Source: Pseudomonas caricapapayae (GTDB taxonomy: Bacteria > Pseudomonadota > Gammaproteobacteria > Pseudomonadales > Pseudomonadaceae). From it: a stretch of DNA of 64,000 bases. The notes under the pieces are model-generated. The model was not told where the DNA came from. It did not search any database and saw only the letters and a list, made by a program, of their open reading frames with translations. Positions within the stretch are counted from its first letter, which is position 1. Each line of letters begins with the position of its first letter. The stretch is from assembly GCF_001400735.1 (NCBI RefSeq), contig NZ_LJPW01000150.1, positions 1 to 64,000 on the forward strand, read 5' to 3'. The translations under genes were made by a program, and so were the position numbers. This document shows positions 46,326 through 55,501 of the stretch, piece by piece.

Positions 46326-46562
46326 ATGACAGCCGTCCTGAACGAAACGCGCCTTTGCCCTCTGTGCGGCTTCAGTAACCAATGCAGCCTGGCCGATCCG
46401 CGCACGGCAGCCCAGCCCTGCTGGTGTTTTTCGGCAAGCATCGACCCGATGCGGCTTGAAGCTCTGCCAGACGACATTCGCGATAAAGCGTGTCTGTGTC
46501 CGCGTTGCGCCGGTATCACGGATGCAGCGTCCGGTCAGGCCCCGCACCGGATCACGGAATAA
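46326..46562 (+). CDS. Cysteine-rich CWC-type mini-protein
   Basis: 78 residues with paired cysteines: CPLCGFSNQC, CWCF and CLCPRC, the layout of the Cys-rich CWC family, likely a small zinc-binding protein. It lies 35 bases upstream of the pseudouridine synthase, and the same pair is common in pseudomonads, so it may be co-transcribed with it. Role unknown. Confidence 0.6.
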   Translation: MTAVLNETRLCPLCGFSNQCSLADPRTAAQPCWCFSASIDPMRLEALPDDIRDKACLCPRCAGITDAASGQAPHRITE

Positions 46563-46597
46563 GATGCGCCTCTCCTACCCCGCCCGCCGCTACCACC

Positions 46598-47290
46598 ATG
46601 CGCCTTGATCGCTTCCTCAGTAACCTGCCGCGTTTCAATCGCAAAAGCGTGCGCCTCGCGCTGGCCAGCGGCAGGGTGCAGGTAGACGGGCGTACGATTC
46701 GTGATCCGCATCACGAAGTGCGCGAGTTCAGCCGTGTAACGCTCGACATGGAAATTCTGCAGGCGGGCAAGGCGGCACGCTACTTCATGCTGCACAAGCC
46801 TGAAGGCTGCGTCAGCGCGACAGTCGATACACAGCATCCGACAGTCCTCGACTTGCTGGACGAGCCTGACAAACACGAACTGCACATCGCCGGGCGACTG
46901 GACTTCAATACCACTGGGCTGATGCTGATTACCAACGATGGCCAGTGGTCAAGACGCCTCACACAGCCACAGACCAAAATGCCCAAAGTGTATTACGTCG
47001 AGACTGAACAACTGATCGACGAGCGCTATGCCGCCCTGTTTGCTGCCGGTATGTATTTCTCATTCGAAGGTATAACCACGCAACCGGCACAATTGACCTT
47101 GTTGGGTCCACGCAGCGCACGCCTGAGTATTGTCGAAGGTCGCTACCATCAGGTGAAACGGATGTTCGGCCACTTCGATAACAAAGTGTTGCGCCTGCAC
47201 AGAGAGAACATCGGTGCGCTGGCTCTGGATCCTGCGCTGGCACCCGGCAGCTACCGGACGTTGCACGCCACGGAAATCGGCCTGTTCTGA
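46598..47290 (+). CDS. 16S rRNA pseudouridine synthase, RsuA type
   Basis: 230 residues from the ATG at 46598; a longer frame starting at 46490 runs through the upstream gene and is unlikely. An S4-like N-terminal domain (MRLDRFLSNLPRFNRKSVRLAL) precedes the catalytic GRLDFNTTGLMLITNDG motif with the active Asp. RsuA makes pseudouridine 516 in 16S rRNA; related RluE/RluF enzymes act on 23S rRNA, so the exact target is inferred. Confidence 0.85.
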   Translation: MRLDRFLSNLPRFNRKSVRLALASGRVQVDGRTIRDPHHEVREFSRVTLDMEILQAGKAARYFMLHKPEGCVSATVDTQHPTVLDLLDEPDKHELHIAGRLDFNTTGLMLITNDGQWSRRLTQPQTKMPKVYYVETEQLIDERYAALFAAGMYFSFEGITTQPAQLTLLGPRSARLSIVEGRYHQVKRMFGHFDNKVLRLHRENIGALALDPALAPGSYRTLHATEIGLF

Positions 47291-47586
47291 AAGTCACAAC
47301 CGTTTGGCGGATTACCCGAACAAGGTACGAACGGCACTTGCGGGTTGGTGAATCGACTGCTTGACTGCAATGGTCAGTCCTGATGCGACTGATGAGTCAA
47401 TCCATTATTCCAAGAAACTCTTTGTCGTACAGAGCCACGGGCTCACGACAAATTGCCCGCCAATAATAATACCTGTCGAACAGACTATCGGATCGACATG
47501 GGCCTTTAATCGGCTATCGCCTGCCTGTCACGAAGCTCGTGCAACGTCATGTGCACGCATACCTGTTTACGCCAGGAGTTACACCT
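47291..47586 (+). promoter_or_regulatory. Long rhlA leader with a partly masked ribosome site
   Basis: A 296-base gap without genes. Just before rhlA, CCTG at about 47568 could pair with CAGG within the GCCAGGAGTT ribosome site, forming a small hairpin. In P. aeruginosa rhlA has a ROSE-type RNA thermometer; whether this leader acts so is inference. No lux box seen. Confidence 0.35.
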
Positions 47587-48468
47587 ATGTCGCCAGAAAA
47601 AGCAGTGCTGGACATACAAGGACAGTTTCGGGTTTATACCGAGTTCTATCGCACCGACGCCGCCGCAAAGACCATCATTCTGGTCAACGGCTCACTGGCC
47701 ACCACCGCGTCTTTTGCCCAAACCGTGCGTAACCTTTATCCGACATTCAATGTGGTGCTGTATGACCAGCCTTACTCGGGCAGATCCAAGCCTCACAATC
47801 TGCACGGTGCCCCTCTTACCCGGGAGGAGGAAGGCCTGCTCCTGCTGGAACTGATCGACCACTTCAACGCCGAGCACGTGCTGTCCTTCTCCTGGGGCGG
47901 CGCAGCGACACTGGTTGCGCTGGCCCACCAACCGAAACGCATTGAGCGCGCGGTCATCAGTTCGTTCTCCCCGGTCATCAACGGCCCCATGCGCGAGTAC
48001 CTGGACAAGGGCCTCGACTACCTCAGCGCGCATAGCCGTTACGACATGGGCCACTTGATCAACAACACCATTGGCAAGCACTTGCCATCGCTGTTCAAGC
48101 GGGTCAACTATCGCCACGTCAGCAGCCTGGACGGCCATGAATACGACCAGATGCACTATCACTTCAGTCAGGTGCTGGAACTTGATCCGGACAACTACCT
48201 GACCGCAGGAAAGCGTATCAAGGCCCCGGTGTTGTTCATCAACGGTGCCTGGGACGAATACACCTCCGTAAAAGGCGCAGCGCAGTTCTCCAGGTACCTG
48301 CAAAACTGCAGCTTCAGTACCATCGAAGCCACAGGCCACTTTCTGGACATGGAACACAAGGCCGCCTGCCGCGACTCGAAACACGTGCTCATGAATTTTC
48401 TGCAACCGGCAGAAGCATCAACGAACGTCTATAGCCGGGTTCAGGGGCACCATGCTTTCGCCTTCTGA
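47587..48468 (+). CDS. rhlA: RhlA, 3-(3-hydroxyalkanoyloxy)alkanoate synthase
   Basis: 293 residues from the ATG at 47587 (MSPEKAVLDIQGQFRVY) with AGGAG upstream. Alpha/beta hydrolase-like fold with the RhlA signature LVNGSLATTASFAQ, the nucleophile Ser in SFSWGGAATL, INGAWDEYT and a terminal HFLDMEHKA with the catalytic His. It joins two 3-hydroxyacyl chains from ACP or CoA to give HAA surfactants. No rhlB follows, so HAA rather than rhamnolipid is expected, as reported for P. syringae. Its 3' side faces the tRNA-Gly island. Confidence 0.9.
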   Translation: MSPEKAVLDIQGQFRVYTEFYRTDAAAKTIILVNGSLATTASFAQTVRNLYPTFNVVLYDQPYSGRSKPHNLHGAPLTREEEGLLLLELIDHFNAEHVLSFSWGGAATLVALAHQPKRIERAVISSFSPVINGPMREYLDKGLDYLSAHSRYDMGHLINNTIGKHLPSLFKRVNYRHVSSLDGHEYDQMHYHFSQVLELDPDNYLTAGKRIKAPVLFINGAWDEYTSVKGAAQFSRYLQNCSFSTIEATGHFLDMEHKAACRDSKHVLMNFLQPAEASTNVYSRVQGHHAFAF

Positions 48469-48625
48469 AACCCGAAAACGCCCCTCCATCAGCGCATGCA
48501 CATGTGCTGCTGGCGGAGGGCTTGCGTGGGTATGAACGGACGGAAAATCGCTGCGCGGTGAAATTAGCGCTTCAAATCGAGGCAGGGTTCTGGTACAAAG
48601 TCAGCCGCTCAGAGCAGGTCCCAGA

Positions 48626-48679
48626 GCGGGTATAGTTTAGTGGTAAAACGAAAGCTTCCCAAGCTTTAGTTGAGGGTTC
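48626..48679 (+). pseudogene. 5' fragment of tRNA-Gly(CCC), cut in the T loop
   Basis: The acceptor strand GCGGGTA, D arm, and anticodon arm AAAGC-TTCCCAA-GCTTT of a tRNA-Gly(CCC) are intact, and the T stem opens with GAGGG-TTC at 48672-48679. The sequence then diverges at once into non-tRNA DNA. The missing 3' end matches 63601-63627, about 15 kb away, so this appears to be the original gene split by the island. Confidence 0.8.
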
Positions 48680-48719
48680 TTATCGGACAATCGCTTTTGT
48701 GAGCGAGCTTTTATGCAAT

Positions 48720-48793
48720 GCGGGTATAGTTTATTGGTAAAACTATAGCTTCCCAAGCTATCGAGGAGGGTTCGATTCCCTCTACCCGCTCCA
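48720..48793 (+). tRNA. tRNA-Gly, anticodon CCC
   Basis: Complete 74-base cloverleaf: acceptor GCGGGTA/TACCCGC, discriminator T, encoded CCA, anticodon arm ATAGC-TTCCCAA-GCTAT, T arm GAGGG-TTCGATT-CCCTC. It differs from the truncated copy at 48626 in the D arm, anticodon stem and variable loop, so it is not a simple recent duplicate of it. It lies just inside the left end of the island and probably replaces the split gene. Confidence 0.93.
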
Positions 48794-48795
48794 CC
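48769..48795. repeat. Left copy of a 27-bp att-type direct repeat
   Basis: The 3' end of the complete tRNA-Gly plus two bases beyond its CCA, beginning GGTTCGATTCCC. The identical 27 bases recur at 63601-63627, the classic signature of a tRNA-targeted island. Confidence 0.85.
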
Positions 48796-49360
48796 CTCCA
48801 GCCCATGTCTCCGGGCCTTCCAACCGATTTCAGTACCCCTATCAGGCAATTTTTTCCTGAAGGTCAGACTCGCCAAGCACCCGCTATATGCCCGAGATTT
48901 TTGTGAACGGACAATTCTTGGTGATTTGTCCAACATCGCGCGCCTAGCACCTCAATAGCTCAAGATGGCGCGGCACCTTCCGCTTGGCTCACCCACACCT
49001 TATCACCTAGGCAATAATGCCGGATTGATAGAAACGACTAGGCAAGCCCCTTACCAGATCTGAACGAGCTTAGCCCGTCCTCCCAGCCACAGTTGAGGCC
49101 GGGGTTTAGCCCCTATGGACTGTTCGTTGTGACCCTCTCGTGGATGCAATTCATGACCTGGATGCTCAGATCGCATTGCTGCTCAGGCCCCCATACCACT
49201 GTTGGCCGAGGTTGCGATGAAGCCATCTGAAGGAAGAAGAGCATTACGAATACACCGGTGCCTCAGTCTCTCTCAGCCTCGATTCAAACTTGGTAATCAA
49301 ATGCGCGAAATCTGATAGGTCGATAGCCAAGCCATAAAATGCCAATAGACATATTGCGAT
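48796..49360. other. Left arm of the island, no recognised gene
   Basis: 565 bases between the tRNA and the broken SDR gene. Short open frames here lack coding character, and none reads as an integrase. It may hold remnants left by deletion of the integration module. Nothing further can be supported. Confidence 0.5.
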
Positions 49361-49864
49361 TTATCTATGATCCACGCCCCCTTTTGCGGTAGCAGTACCA
49401 ACGATATCGCTGTATCCGACCACGCTGGAGTTAGCGGATACCATCACGATGGCTCCACTTCCGTGACTGATCATTGCCTTCGCAGCTGCCTGGGCGCAGT
49501 AGAAGTATCCACTAAGTTCAGTCGCTATGGTTTTAGCCCAGCTATCAGCTGGTGTCTCCAGCGCAGGTGCCAACTGATTGGCAGCAGCGTTACAAACGAG
49601 AATGTCCAGTTGGCCGTATTGGGAGACGCACTGTTCAACCAAAGCTGAGCACGACTTAGGATCGGTGATATCGAAACGCGCGGCGCTGGCCACACCTCCC
49701 TTGGAGTTGATGGACTCCGCAACCTCTTTTGCCACTACCAGATCCCTTGCCGCGATCAAAACCTTTGCACCGTTGTCTGCCATCGCTAAAGCAATAGCCC
49801 TGCCGATTCCCTTGCTACCACCAGTCACGAGCGCGACCTTCCCGGTGAGTGAGAGCGTTGTCAT
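49361..49864 (-). pseudogene. Truncated short-chain dehydrogenase/reductase
   Basis: 167 residues against the usual 250. The NAD(P) loop TGGSKGIGRA, CNAA motif and catalytic Ser region (VSANSSV) are present, but the frame stops just after KGGVDH and the position of the catalytic Tyr before the Lys is Thr (TATAK). The C-terminal third that completes the fold and substrate pocket is missing. It follows the DddP gene by 82 bases and was probably the last gene of the cassette before the deletion at the island's left arm. Confidence 0.75.
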
Positions 49865-49946
49865 AGAACCTCCTCGCTGAATAATGGGAAGTAAAGGCGT
49901 ACCCCCCCTTGATTCGGAATGTCGAATCGATTTCCGAGTGAAGCGA

Positions 49947-51278
49947 TTACTTCAGAAAGCTTTCATCGAACGGATAAGACGTCAGATTTTCATACCCTGT
50001 CTCGGTGACCAGGAGCTGATTCTCAAGCTTGATACCGTCCCTGCCTCCGACGGCGCCAACATAAGCTTCAACACAGAGCGTCATACCTGGTTCGAGATAG
50101 CCGTCATACCCCCAACTTTCCTGATCCTCCGGATAACGAATACAGGGATACTCATCGCAAAGCCCGACGCCATGAAACATGACTCCATACCGCTGATCAC
50201 GAAACTCAACGGGAAGCCGATGACCTTGCTTGGTAAGCTCTGAAAATGAGACACCAGGTCTGACGAGCTCGGAATTTGACATGATGTGCTCATAGGCAAT
50301 CCGATAAAGCCTTTTCTGTTCCAGGGAAGGCTCCAACCCACCGCAGATCCAACTCCTCGAAATGTCGACACACATCCCGTAGCAGCCGATCAGATCTGTG
50401 TCGAAAGAAACCAAGTCACCATCACTAATCACCCTGGGCCCAGACTCTTGGAACCACGGATTTGTTCTTGGCCCGGAACTGAGGATCCGGGTTTCAATCC
50501 ACTCACCACCTCGGCGGATATTGCCTGCATGTAGAGCAGCCCAAACGTGATTCTCAGTGGCCCCGTGCCAGAGGCTCTGGTGCATTTCACCTACAGCCGC
50601 TTCACAAGACGCAATGGCGCAGCGCATCGCCCTTAGCTCATCAAGTCCCTTTATAACCCTGGCATGCTCCATGACTTCTTGACCGCTACAGATCTCAAGT
50701 CCCAAGTTTACTAAGGCATTGACCCCAGCAACCTCAATGCGATCAATCGCAACACGCCTATTCAGACCACCGTGGGCCCTCACCAATTCGTCTATCTGAG
50801 CCGCGAATCGCGCTGCGTGCTCGTCAACCCGGTTGCCTGACTCGAAGTAGAAAAAGGCCGCCCCCCCACGTCTCTCATTGATTAGTGGTAGGTGGGCTGA
50901 TAGGTGCGCGCAGTTATGAAAATCCCAAAGGACAACATATCCCTGCGCAGAGACGAAACATGCCCTGGCTGGATTGTGTGCCACCCAAAGCTGCATATTG
51001 CTGGTATCGGTAGCGTAGCGGATGTTCAGTGGATCAAAGAGAAGCACGCCAGTGATGTCGCGTGCATTTAGCTGTTGCCGGATCCGTTCGAGCCGATACT
51101 CACGCATATTCGCCAAACATGGACTTTCCAGGCCGAGATCGGCCCACTCTGAGAATGCCAAGGGTGTCGGCCCAATCTCTACCCTATCGTTACTGTCCTC
51201 AGATCCATCTGGCTTGAGTGTCTGGTTAGGATCGATGCGGCGATTGTGTGGAGCTACTGAAAATGGTGAGGCCGCCAT
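49947..51278 (-). CDS. dddP: DddP-type M24 enzyme, probable DMSP lyase
   Basis: 443 residues from the ATG at 51278, chosen for the GGAGAA nine bases before it; an ATG at 51293 is possible. The fold is the creatinase/aminopeptidase P 'pita bread', but the sequence follows DddP of marine Roseobacters along its whole length: IEIGPTPLAFSEWA, GVLLFDPLNIRYATDT, GGEWIETRILSSGPRTNPWF, DTDLIGCYGMCVDISRSW and HGVGLCDE. Metal ligands Asp293, Asp305, His369, Glu404, Glu419 and the catalytic Asp375 with Tyr364 are all present, at a constant two-residue offset from the Ruegeria enzyme numbering as I recall it. DddP cleaves dimethylsulfoniopropionate to DMS and acrylate. A different but related substrate cannot be excluded. 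Confidence 0.82.
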   Translation of the reverse strand: MAASPFSVAPHNRRIDPNQTLKPDGSEDSNDRVEIGPTPLAFSEWADLGLESPCLANMREYRLERIRQQLNARDITGVLLFDPLNIRYATDTSNMQLWVAHNPARACFVSAQGYVVLWDFHNCAHLSAHLPLINERRGGAAFFYFESGNRVDEHAARFAAQIDELVRAHGGLNRRVAIDRIEVAGVNALVNLGLEICSGQEVMEHARVIKGLDELRAMRCAIASCEAAVGEMHQSLWHGATENHVWAALHAGNIRRGGEWIETRILSSGPRTNPWFQESGPRVISDGDLVSFDTDLIGCYGMCVDISRSWICGGLEPSLEQKRLYRIAYEHIMSNSELVRPGVSFSELTKQGHRLPVEFRDQRYGVMFHGVGLCDEYPCIRYPEDQESWGYDGYLEPGMTLCVEAYVGAVGGRDGIKLENQLLVTETGYENLTSYPFDESFLK

Positions 51279-51476
51279 ATTGTTATTCTCCATGAATGCT
51301 CATCGGGTCTTTACATCCAGGCGTTAGTACGTTTCCCAACTGGTCTCAGGCTCACGGAACGTCGTGAAAGTCATCGAATCCCACACATAGGTGGCATTGC
51401 TATACGAGCGTCAACCGCCCTAAGCCGCCGCTGCGTGCAACCGTCATCCATGGAGCACGCAGGGTCTGTAAGCTTC

Positions 51477-52949
51477 TTAGAATACCGACGTGTAACTGCC
51501 CAGTTCGACTTGGACGGATTTCAGCCGAGTGTATTGGGCGAGAGAAACAATCCCATTCTCTCGGCCAACCCCGGATTGCTTGTAGCCCCCTACCGGCATC
51601 TGCGCAGGTGATTCACCCCAAAAATTGATCCAGCAGATACCAGCCTCCAGTTGATGGATCACCCGATGTGCCGTTGCAAGGTTCTCGGTCACGACGCCTG
51701 CCGCCAGCCCATATTCAGTGTCATTGGCCCGACGGATGACCTCCTCTTCGTTCTGGTAGGTGAGGATGCTCATCACAGGGCCGAAAATCTCTTCGCGCAC
51801 GATGGTCATATCGTCTCGGCAATCGGTGAAAACCGTGGGCGCGACATAGGCCCCCTTGGCCAGCTTACCGGTATCCAGGCGCTCACCACCGCACAGGAGA
51901 TGTGCCCCCTCAACTTTACCTTTTGCGATGTATTCCAGGACGCTTTCCATGTGCTGAAAGCTGACCATCGGGCCAAAATTCGTCTCTTCGTCTTGAGGGT
52001 CGCCAACTCGGATACGGGAAACTCGCTCAACGATCTTCTCTTCGAATGCTTCTTTCATTCCCGCTGGAATAAAAACTCGCGTGCCGTTGGTGCAGACTTG
52101 GCCAGAGCTATAGAAGTTGGCCATCATCGCAATGTCGGCAGCCTTATCCAGATCCGCATCGTCGAAGATGATCAGTGGAGACTTTCCACCCAACTCCATT
52201 GTCACCTCTTTGAGAGTGGAGGCAGAGGCGCTAGCCATCACATTTTTGCCCGTGCTTGTCCCACCCGTGAACGATACTTTCTCGATATCCGGGTGTTCCG
52301 TCAGTGCTGTTCCGATCTCCCGACCACTTCCCGTCAGGACATTGAAAACTCCTGCGGGCAAACCTGCTTCGGTGAAGACCTCCGCCAGCTTCAGCGTGGT
52401 CAACGAGGTGACTTCACTTGGCTTGAAGATCATTGCGTTTCCAGCCGCCAGCGCTGGGGCAGACTTCCATAACGCGATCTGGATCGGGTAATTCCAGGCA
52501 CCGATTCCTGCGGTAACCCCCAAAGGCTCCCGTCGCGTGTAAATGAAAGAGGACTCGCGCAGCGGAATCTGCTCACCCTCTATGGCGGCTGCCAGACCAG
52601 CGTAATACTCCAGGACATCCGCGCCGGTTACAACGTCCACGTAACGAGTCTCGGAGTAGGCCTTGCCTGTATCAAGGGTCTCTAGCATTGCAAGTTCATC
52701 ATTGCGTTCCCGCAGGATGTCGACGGCGCGACGCAATACACGAGACCGCTCCATCGCCGTCATCGCAGCCCAGATATTCTGACCCCTTTGAGCACTTTCG
52801 ATCGCACGCTCTACATCAGCGGTGCCCGCACGATGGACTTTGGCGATCACTTCACCGTTGGCAGGATTGATGGCATCGAACGTCACGCCAGTGCTGGCAT
52901 CAACGTACCCCCCATCGATGTAGAGCTTATGCGTTTCAACTTTAGGCAC
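51477..52949 (-). CDS. Betaine-aldehyde-dehydrogenase-type ALDH
   Basis: 490 residues, close to BetB throughout (HKLYIDGGYVDA, INPANGEV, GIGAWNYPIQIALWK). Catalytic Cys286 (SSGQVCTNGT) and Glu252 (MELGGKSP) match the E. coli BetB positions. It would oxidise an aldehyde with NAD(P)+; betaine aldehyde is the family substrate, but in this cassette malonate semialdehyde or another product of the pathway is also possible. It is an island paralogue, separate from the bet operon expected elsewhere in the chromosome. Lies 180-200 bases from dddP and 62 from the MFS gene. Confidence 0.88.
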   Translation of the reverse strand: MPKVETHKLYIDGGYVDASTGVTFDAINPANGEVIAKVHRAGTADVERAIESAQRGQNIWAAMTAMERSRVLRRAVDILRERNDELAMLETLDTGKAYSETRYVDVVTGADVLEYYAGLAAAIEGEQIPLRESSFIYTRREPLGVTAGIGAWNYPIQIALWKSAPALAAGNAMIFKPSEVTSLTTLKLAEVFTEAGLPAGVFNVLTGSGREIGTALTEHPDIEKVSFTGGTSTGKNVMASASASTLKEVTMELGGKSPLIIFDDADLDKAADIAMMANFYSSGQVCTNGTRVFIPAGMKEAFEEKIVERVSRIRVGDPQDEETNFGPMVSFQHMESVLEYIAKGKVEGAHLLCGGERLDTGKLAKGAYVAPTVFTDCRDDMTIVREEIFGPVMSILTYQNEEEVIRRANDTEYGLAAGVVTENLATAHRVIHQLEAGICWINFWGESPAQMPVGGYKQSGVGRENGIVSLAQYTRLKSVQVELGSYTSVF

Positions 52950-53011
52950 AACTACCTCCTACTGAATTTCAAAACTGCCATTGGCTTTACCTGCCCCACG
53001 AACCTTTCCGT

Positions 53012-54340
53012 TCAATCAAGCGCAGCGGCTTCTTGAAGGCTGAGTGAGCAAGTTTCAGGCGCGTACGCCCAGGAAACGGCTAGGCCTATCAAGGTGATAA
53101 TCGCAGCTGCGTACATGGTGTTTGCTACGCCAATGCCACTGAGGGATGCAGGCACAAGGTACGTGCCCGCAGCTGCCCCAACTCTAGAAAATGACGCTCC
53201 AACGCCCACTGCGACCGAGCGCATTTCCGTGGGGAAGATCTCATTGGGATAGACAAGGCACAGAACCTGAGCCCCACCGATGAATAAGGCGTAGATGGAG
53301 AAAAAGAGAAGTATCAACCCGGCGGAACCGGTGTTGTAGGCACCGAGCCCTATCAGTGCGAGGCCGGAAATAAGGAAGCTGTAAATCAACATATTGCGAC
53401 GCCCGACGACATTAATTAGACGCGTAGCCAATATGCAGCCCAACACAAAGAACATAGTTATGGCGATCGAGCTGACTGACCCGAAATCACCCGTCATGTT
53501 CAAAGCTGCCAGCACTTTGGGGGCAAACGCATACACCGCGAATATCGGCACAATGGAGCAAGTCCAAAACACCACGACAAACAGCATGCGCTTGCCGTAA
53601 CCGGAATGCAGGAGCGCCCTCAAAGGCAATTTCTTCTCTTCGATTTGCTCTGGCAGATTCGCCAACGAGAAGCTGTTCCCGTAGATGCGCTTGATTACGG
53701 CGTCCGCCTCAAGGGTACGGCCATTGTTCAGCAGCCAGCGCGGGGATTCGGGGGTACCCAGCCTTACAGCAAAGAGAATTGCGCCACATATCGCGCCGCT
53801 CGCGATCGCGTACCGCCAAGCGTCTTGAACCCCGCTCCGTAAAATTAATTCACCTACCTCATACGCGACAGCTGCGCCAACAAACCACAAGATAGCGAGC
53901 GCAGCCAGTCGTGGCCCCCGGTACTGTTTAGGCATGAACTCGACCAGGAGCGCGGTGGCTACGGGGTACTCGATCCCGACCGCGATTCCGATCAGCAACC
54001 GCAAACAGAATAGAGACAGAGCAGATTCAGCCCAGAACTGCCCCAGAGAAGCCACGACGAAGATGACCGGGCCTACGAAGAAGATAATTCGCCTACCCAT
54101 CAAGTCAGTTAGCCAGCCGCCGATGAAGCCCCCGAAGAAGATGCCTATCAAAGCAGAAGCTGCGATCATGCCCTCCCAAAATCCATCTAATTGCAGGTCG
54201 GAAGTCAATTGGAGCATGACAACTCCAACGATGCTGAGAACATAGCCATCGACAAATGACCCACCTCCTGAACGAACTGTGAGAAGTTGATGAAATCTAC
54301 TTATCGAAACATCTTCAATAGAAACGTGGACGCTTTTCAT
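53012..54340 (-). CDS. MFS transporter (sugar-porter-like)
   Basis: 442 residues from the ATG at 54340, with AAGGAAA upstream; a longer frame to 54394 lacks one. About 12 membrane helices; the loop 2-3 motif GGWLTDLMGRRII and the GIAVGIEYPVATAL and PTEMRSVAVGVGASF segments are typical of MFS organic-acid or sugar porters. Within the DddP cassette it could import the substrate or export acrylate or another product. Sits between the ALDH and the binding-protein gene on the same strand. Confidence 0.8.
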   Translation of the reverse strand: MKSVHVSIEDVSISRFHQLLTVRSGGGSFVDGYVLSIVGVVMLQLTSDLQLDGFWEGMIAASALIGIFFGGFIGGWLTDLMGRRIIFFVGPVIFVVASLGQFWAESALSLFCLRLLIGIAVGIEYPVATALLVEFMPKQYRGPRLAALAILWFVGAAVAYEVGELILRSGVQDAWRYAIASGAICGAILFAVRLGTPESPRWLLNNGRTLEADAVIKRIYGNSFSLANLPEQIEEKKLPLRALLHSGYGKRMLFVVVFWTCSIVPIFAVYAFAPKVLAALNMTGDFGSVSSIAITMFFVLGCILATRLINVVGRRNMLIYSFLISGLALIGLGAYNTGSAGLILLFFSIYALFIGGAQVLCLVYPNEIFPTEMRSVAVGVGASFSRVGAAAGTYLVPASLSGIGVANTMYAAAIITLIGLAVSWAYAPETCSLSLQEAAALD

Positions 54341-54473
54341 TATTATTTCCTTGAGCGATGCCAAGCGCCTTAGCGATTGGACATCAACTGCCATAGATAG
54401 CGAAACTTCTATGGCAGCTAGCTTTTGAAAGAGGCCAGTTTAGCTACGCCTCGAACTGGGCTAAATTTGAAAT

Positions 54474-55379
54474 CTATTGCTGCTGCGTCGCCACTGTCGC
54501 ACCGCCCTTAAACATCGCGGTGAATGTGTCTTTATGAGAGGCGTAGTATTCAGCAACAACTTGATCTGCAGAGGTCTCGCGGGCTTTCTTCATCATACCC
54601 TCAAGATCCTTGAGCGGGAGGGTATAATGGGAGAAGAAATTAGCGACTTGAGGAAAATCGTTCGTAAATCCCTTACGCCCGACCGCATGAATCTGCTCGG
54701 CCTTGCCATAGACTTCTTTCGGATCGTCAAGGTAGCGCAGTGACCATGTGGAGAACATCCAGTGTGGACTCCAGGCGTTGAGAAGTGCCCACTGATCGCG
54801 CTTAAGGCTTCGATCGAACTCGTTGAGCATTCCCGTTTCCGAGGATGCTACCAATTTGTAGCCTTCTAATTTGTAATCAGAAATTGCACGCGTTGCCGTC
54901 TTGTACTGGCCATTTCCTACTTCAGATGTAAGGATCTTCCCCCCTAGCTTCTCCCTGACCTCAGGCTTATTGAGATCCTCAATACTTTTGATTTCGCTCT
55001 CAGGAATATTCGTCGACACTGCGAGACCTAGACGTCCCTCATAGATCACTCCCAAGTCCTCAAGTTTATCTTGGTATTTTTCCCAAAATGGTTTGTGACT
55101 GTAGGTTAGCCAAGCCATAGGGATCATATCGACCTTGCCGGCAGCCATGGCTTGGAACTGAATTCCGATATCAGCCATCACCAGCTTCACAGGCTGCTTC
55201 AGTTGATCTTCCAACGCCAGCTTAGCGAGCTTGGTAGTGATCTCTGCATCCGCCCAGTTCACCCACCCTACTACCACAGGCTTGACGTCCTCCGCCTGAG
55301 CAGCAAACGCAGCCGCTGTCAAAGCCAGCCCGGCCAAGAGCGAATGATATTTCTTTGAACCGAAAAAATTCGTAATCAT
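54474..55379 (-). CDS. Orphan glycine-betaine-type periplasmic binding protein
   Basis: 301 residues. Signal peptide (SLLAGLALTAAAFAAQA), then an OpuAC/ProX fold: VVGWVNWADAEITTKLAKLAL, ADIGIQFQAMAAGKVDMIP and WSPHWMFSTWSLRYLDDPK. The aromatic residues (Trp, Tyr) typical of a quaternary-ammonium or sulfonium cage are present. No permease or ATPase gene is near, so it may feed a chromosomal Cbc or Opu transporter. DMSP is a known ligand for this family, which agrees with the dddP gene downstream. Confidence 0.83.
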   Translation of the reverse strand: MITNFFGSKKYHSLLAGLALTAAAFAAQAEDVKPVVVGWVNWADAEITTKLAKLALEDQLKQPVKLVMADIGIQFQAMAAGKVDMIPMAWLTYSHKPFWEKYQDKLEDLGVIYEGRLGLAVSTNIPESEIKSIEDLNKPEVREKLGGKILTSEVGNGQYKTATRAISDYKLEGYKLVASSETGMLNEFDRSLKRDQWALLNAWSPHWMFSTWSLRYLDDPKEVYGKAEQIHAVGRKGFTNDFPQVANFFSHYTLPLKDLEGMMKKARETSADQVVAEYYASHKDTFTAMFKGGATVATQQQ

Positions 55380-55501
55380 CGAGCAACTCCAATTTTTGTA
55401 GTAGTAAGCATGGCAGTTTGATGATAAGACAACAGCCTCAATATTGTATTTTTTTGAGGCCGATTTATTTCGCTTCCTGCGTCATTGCCAACTCCAACGC
55501 C

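Noticed and set aside
48637..48936. 99-residue minus-strand frame over the tRNA region
   Set aside because: It runs antisense through both tRNA-Gly sequences, a common false gene call.
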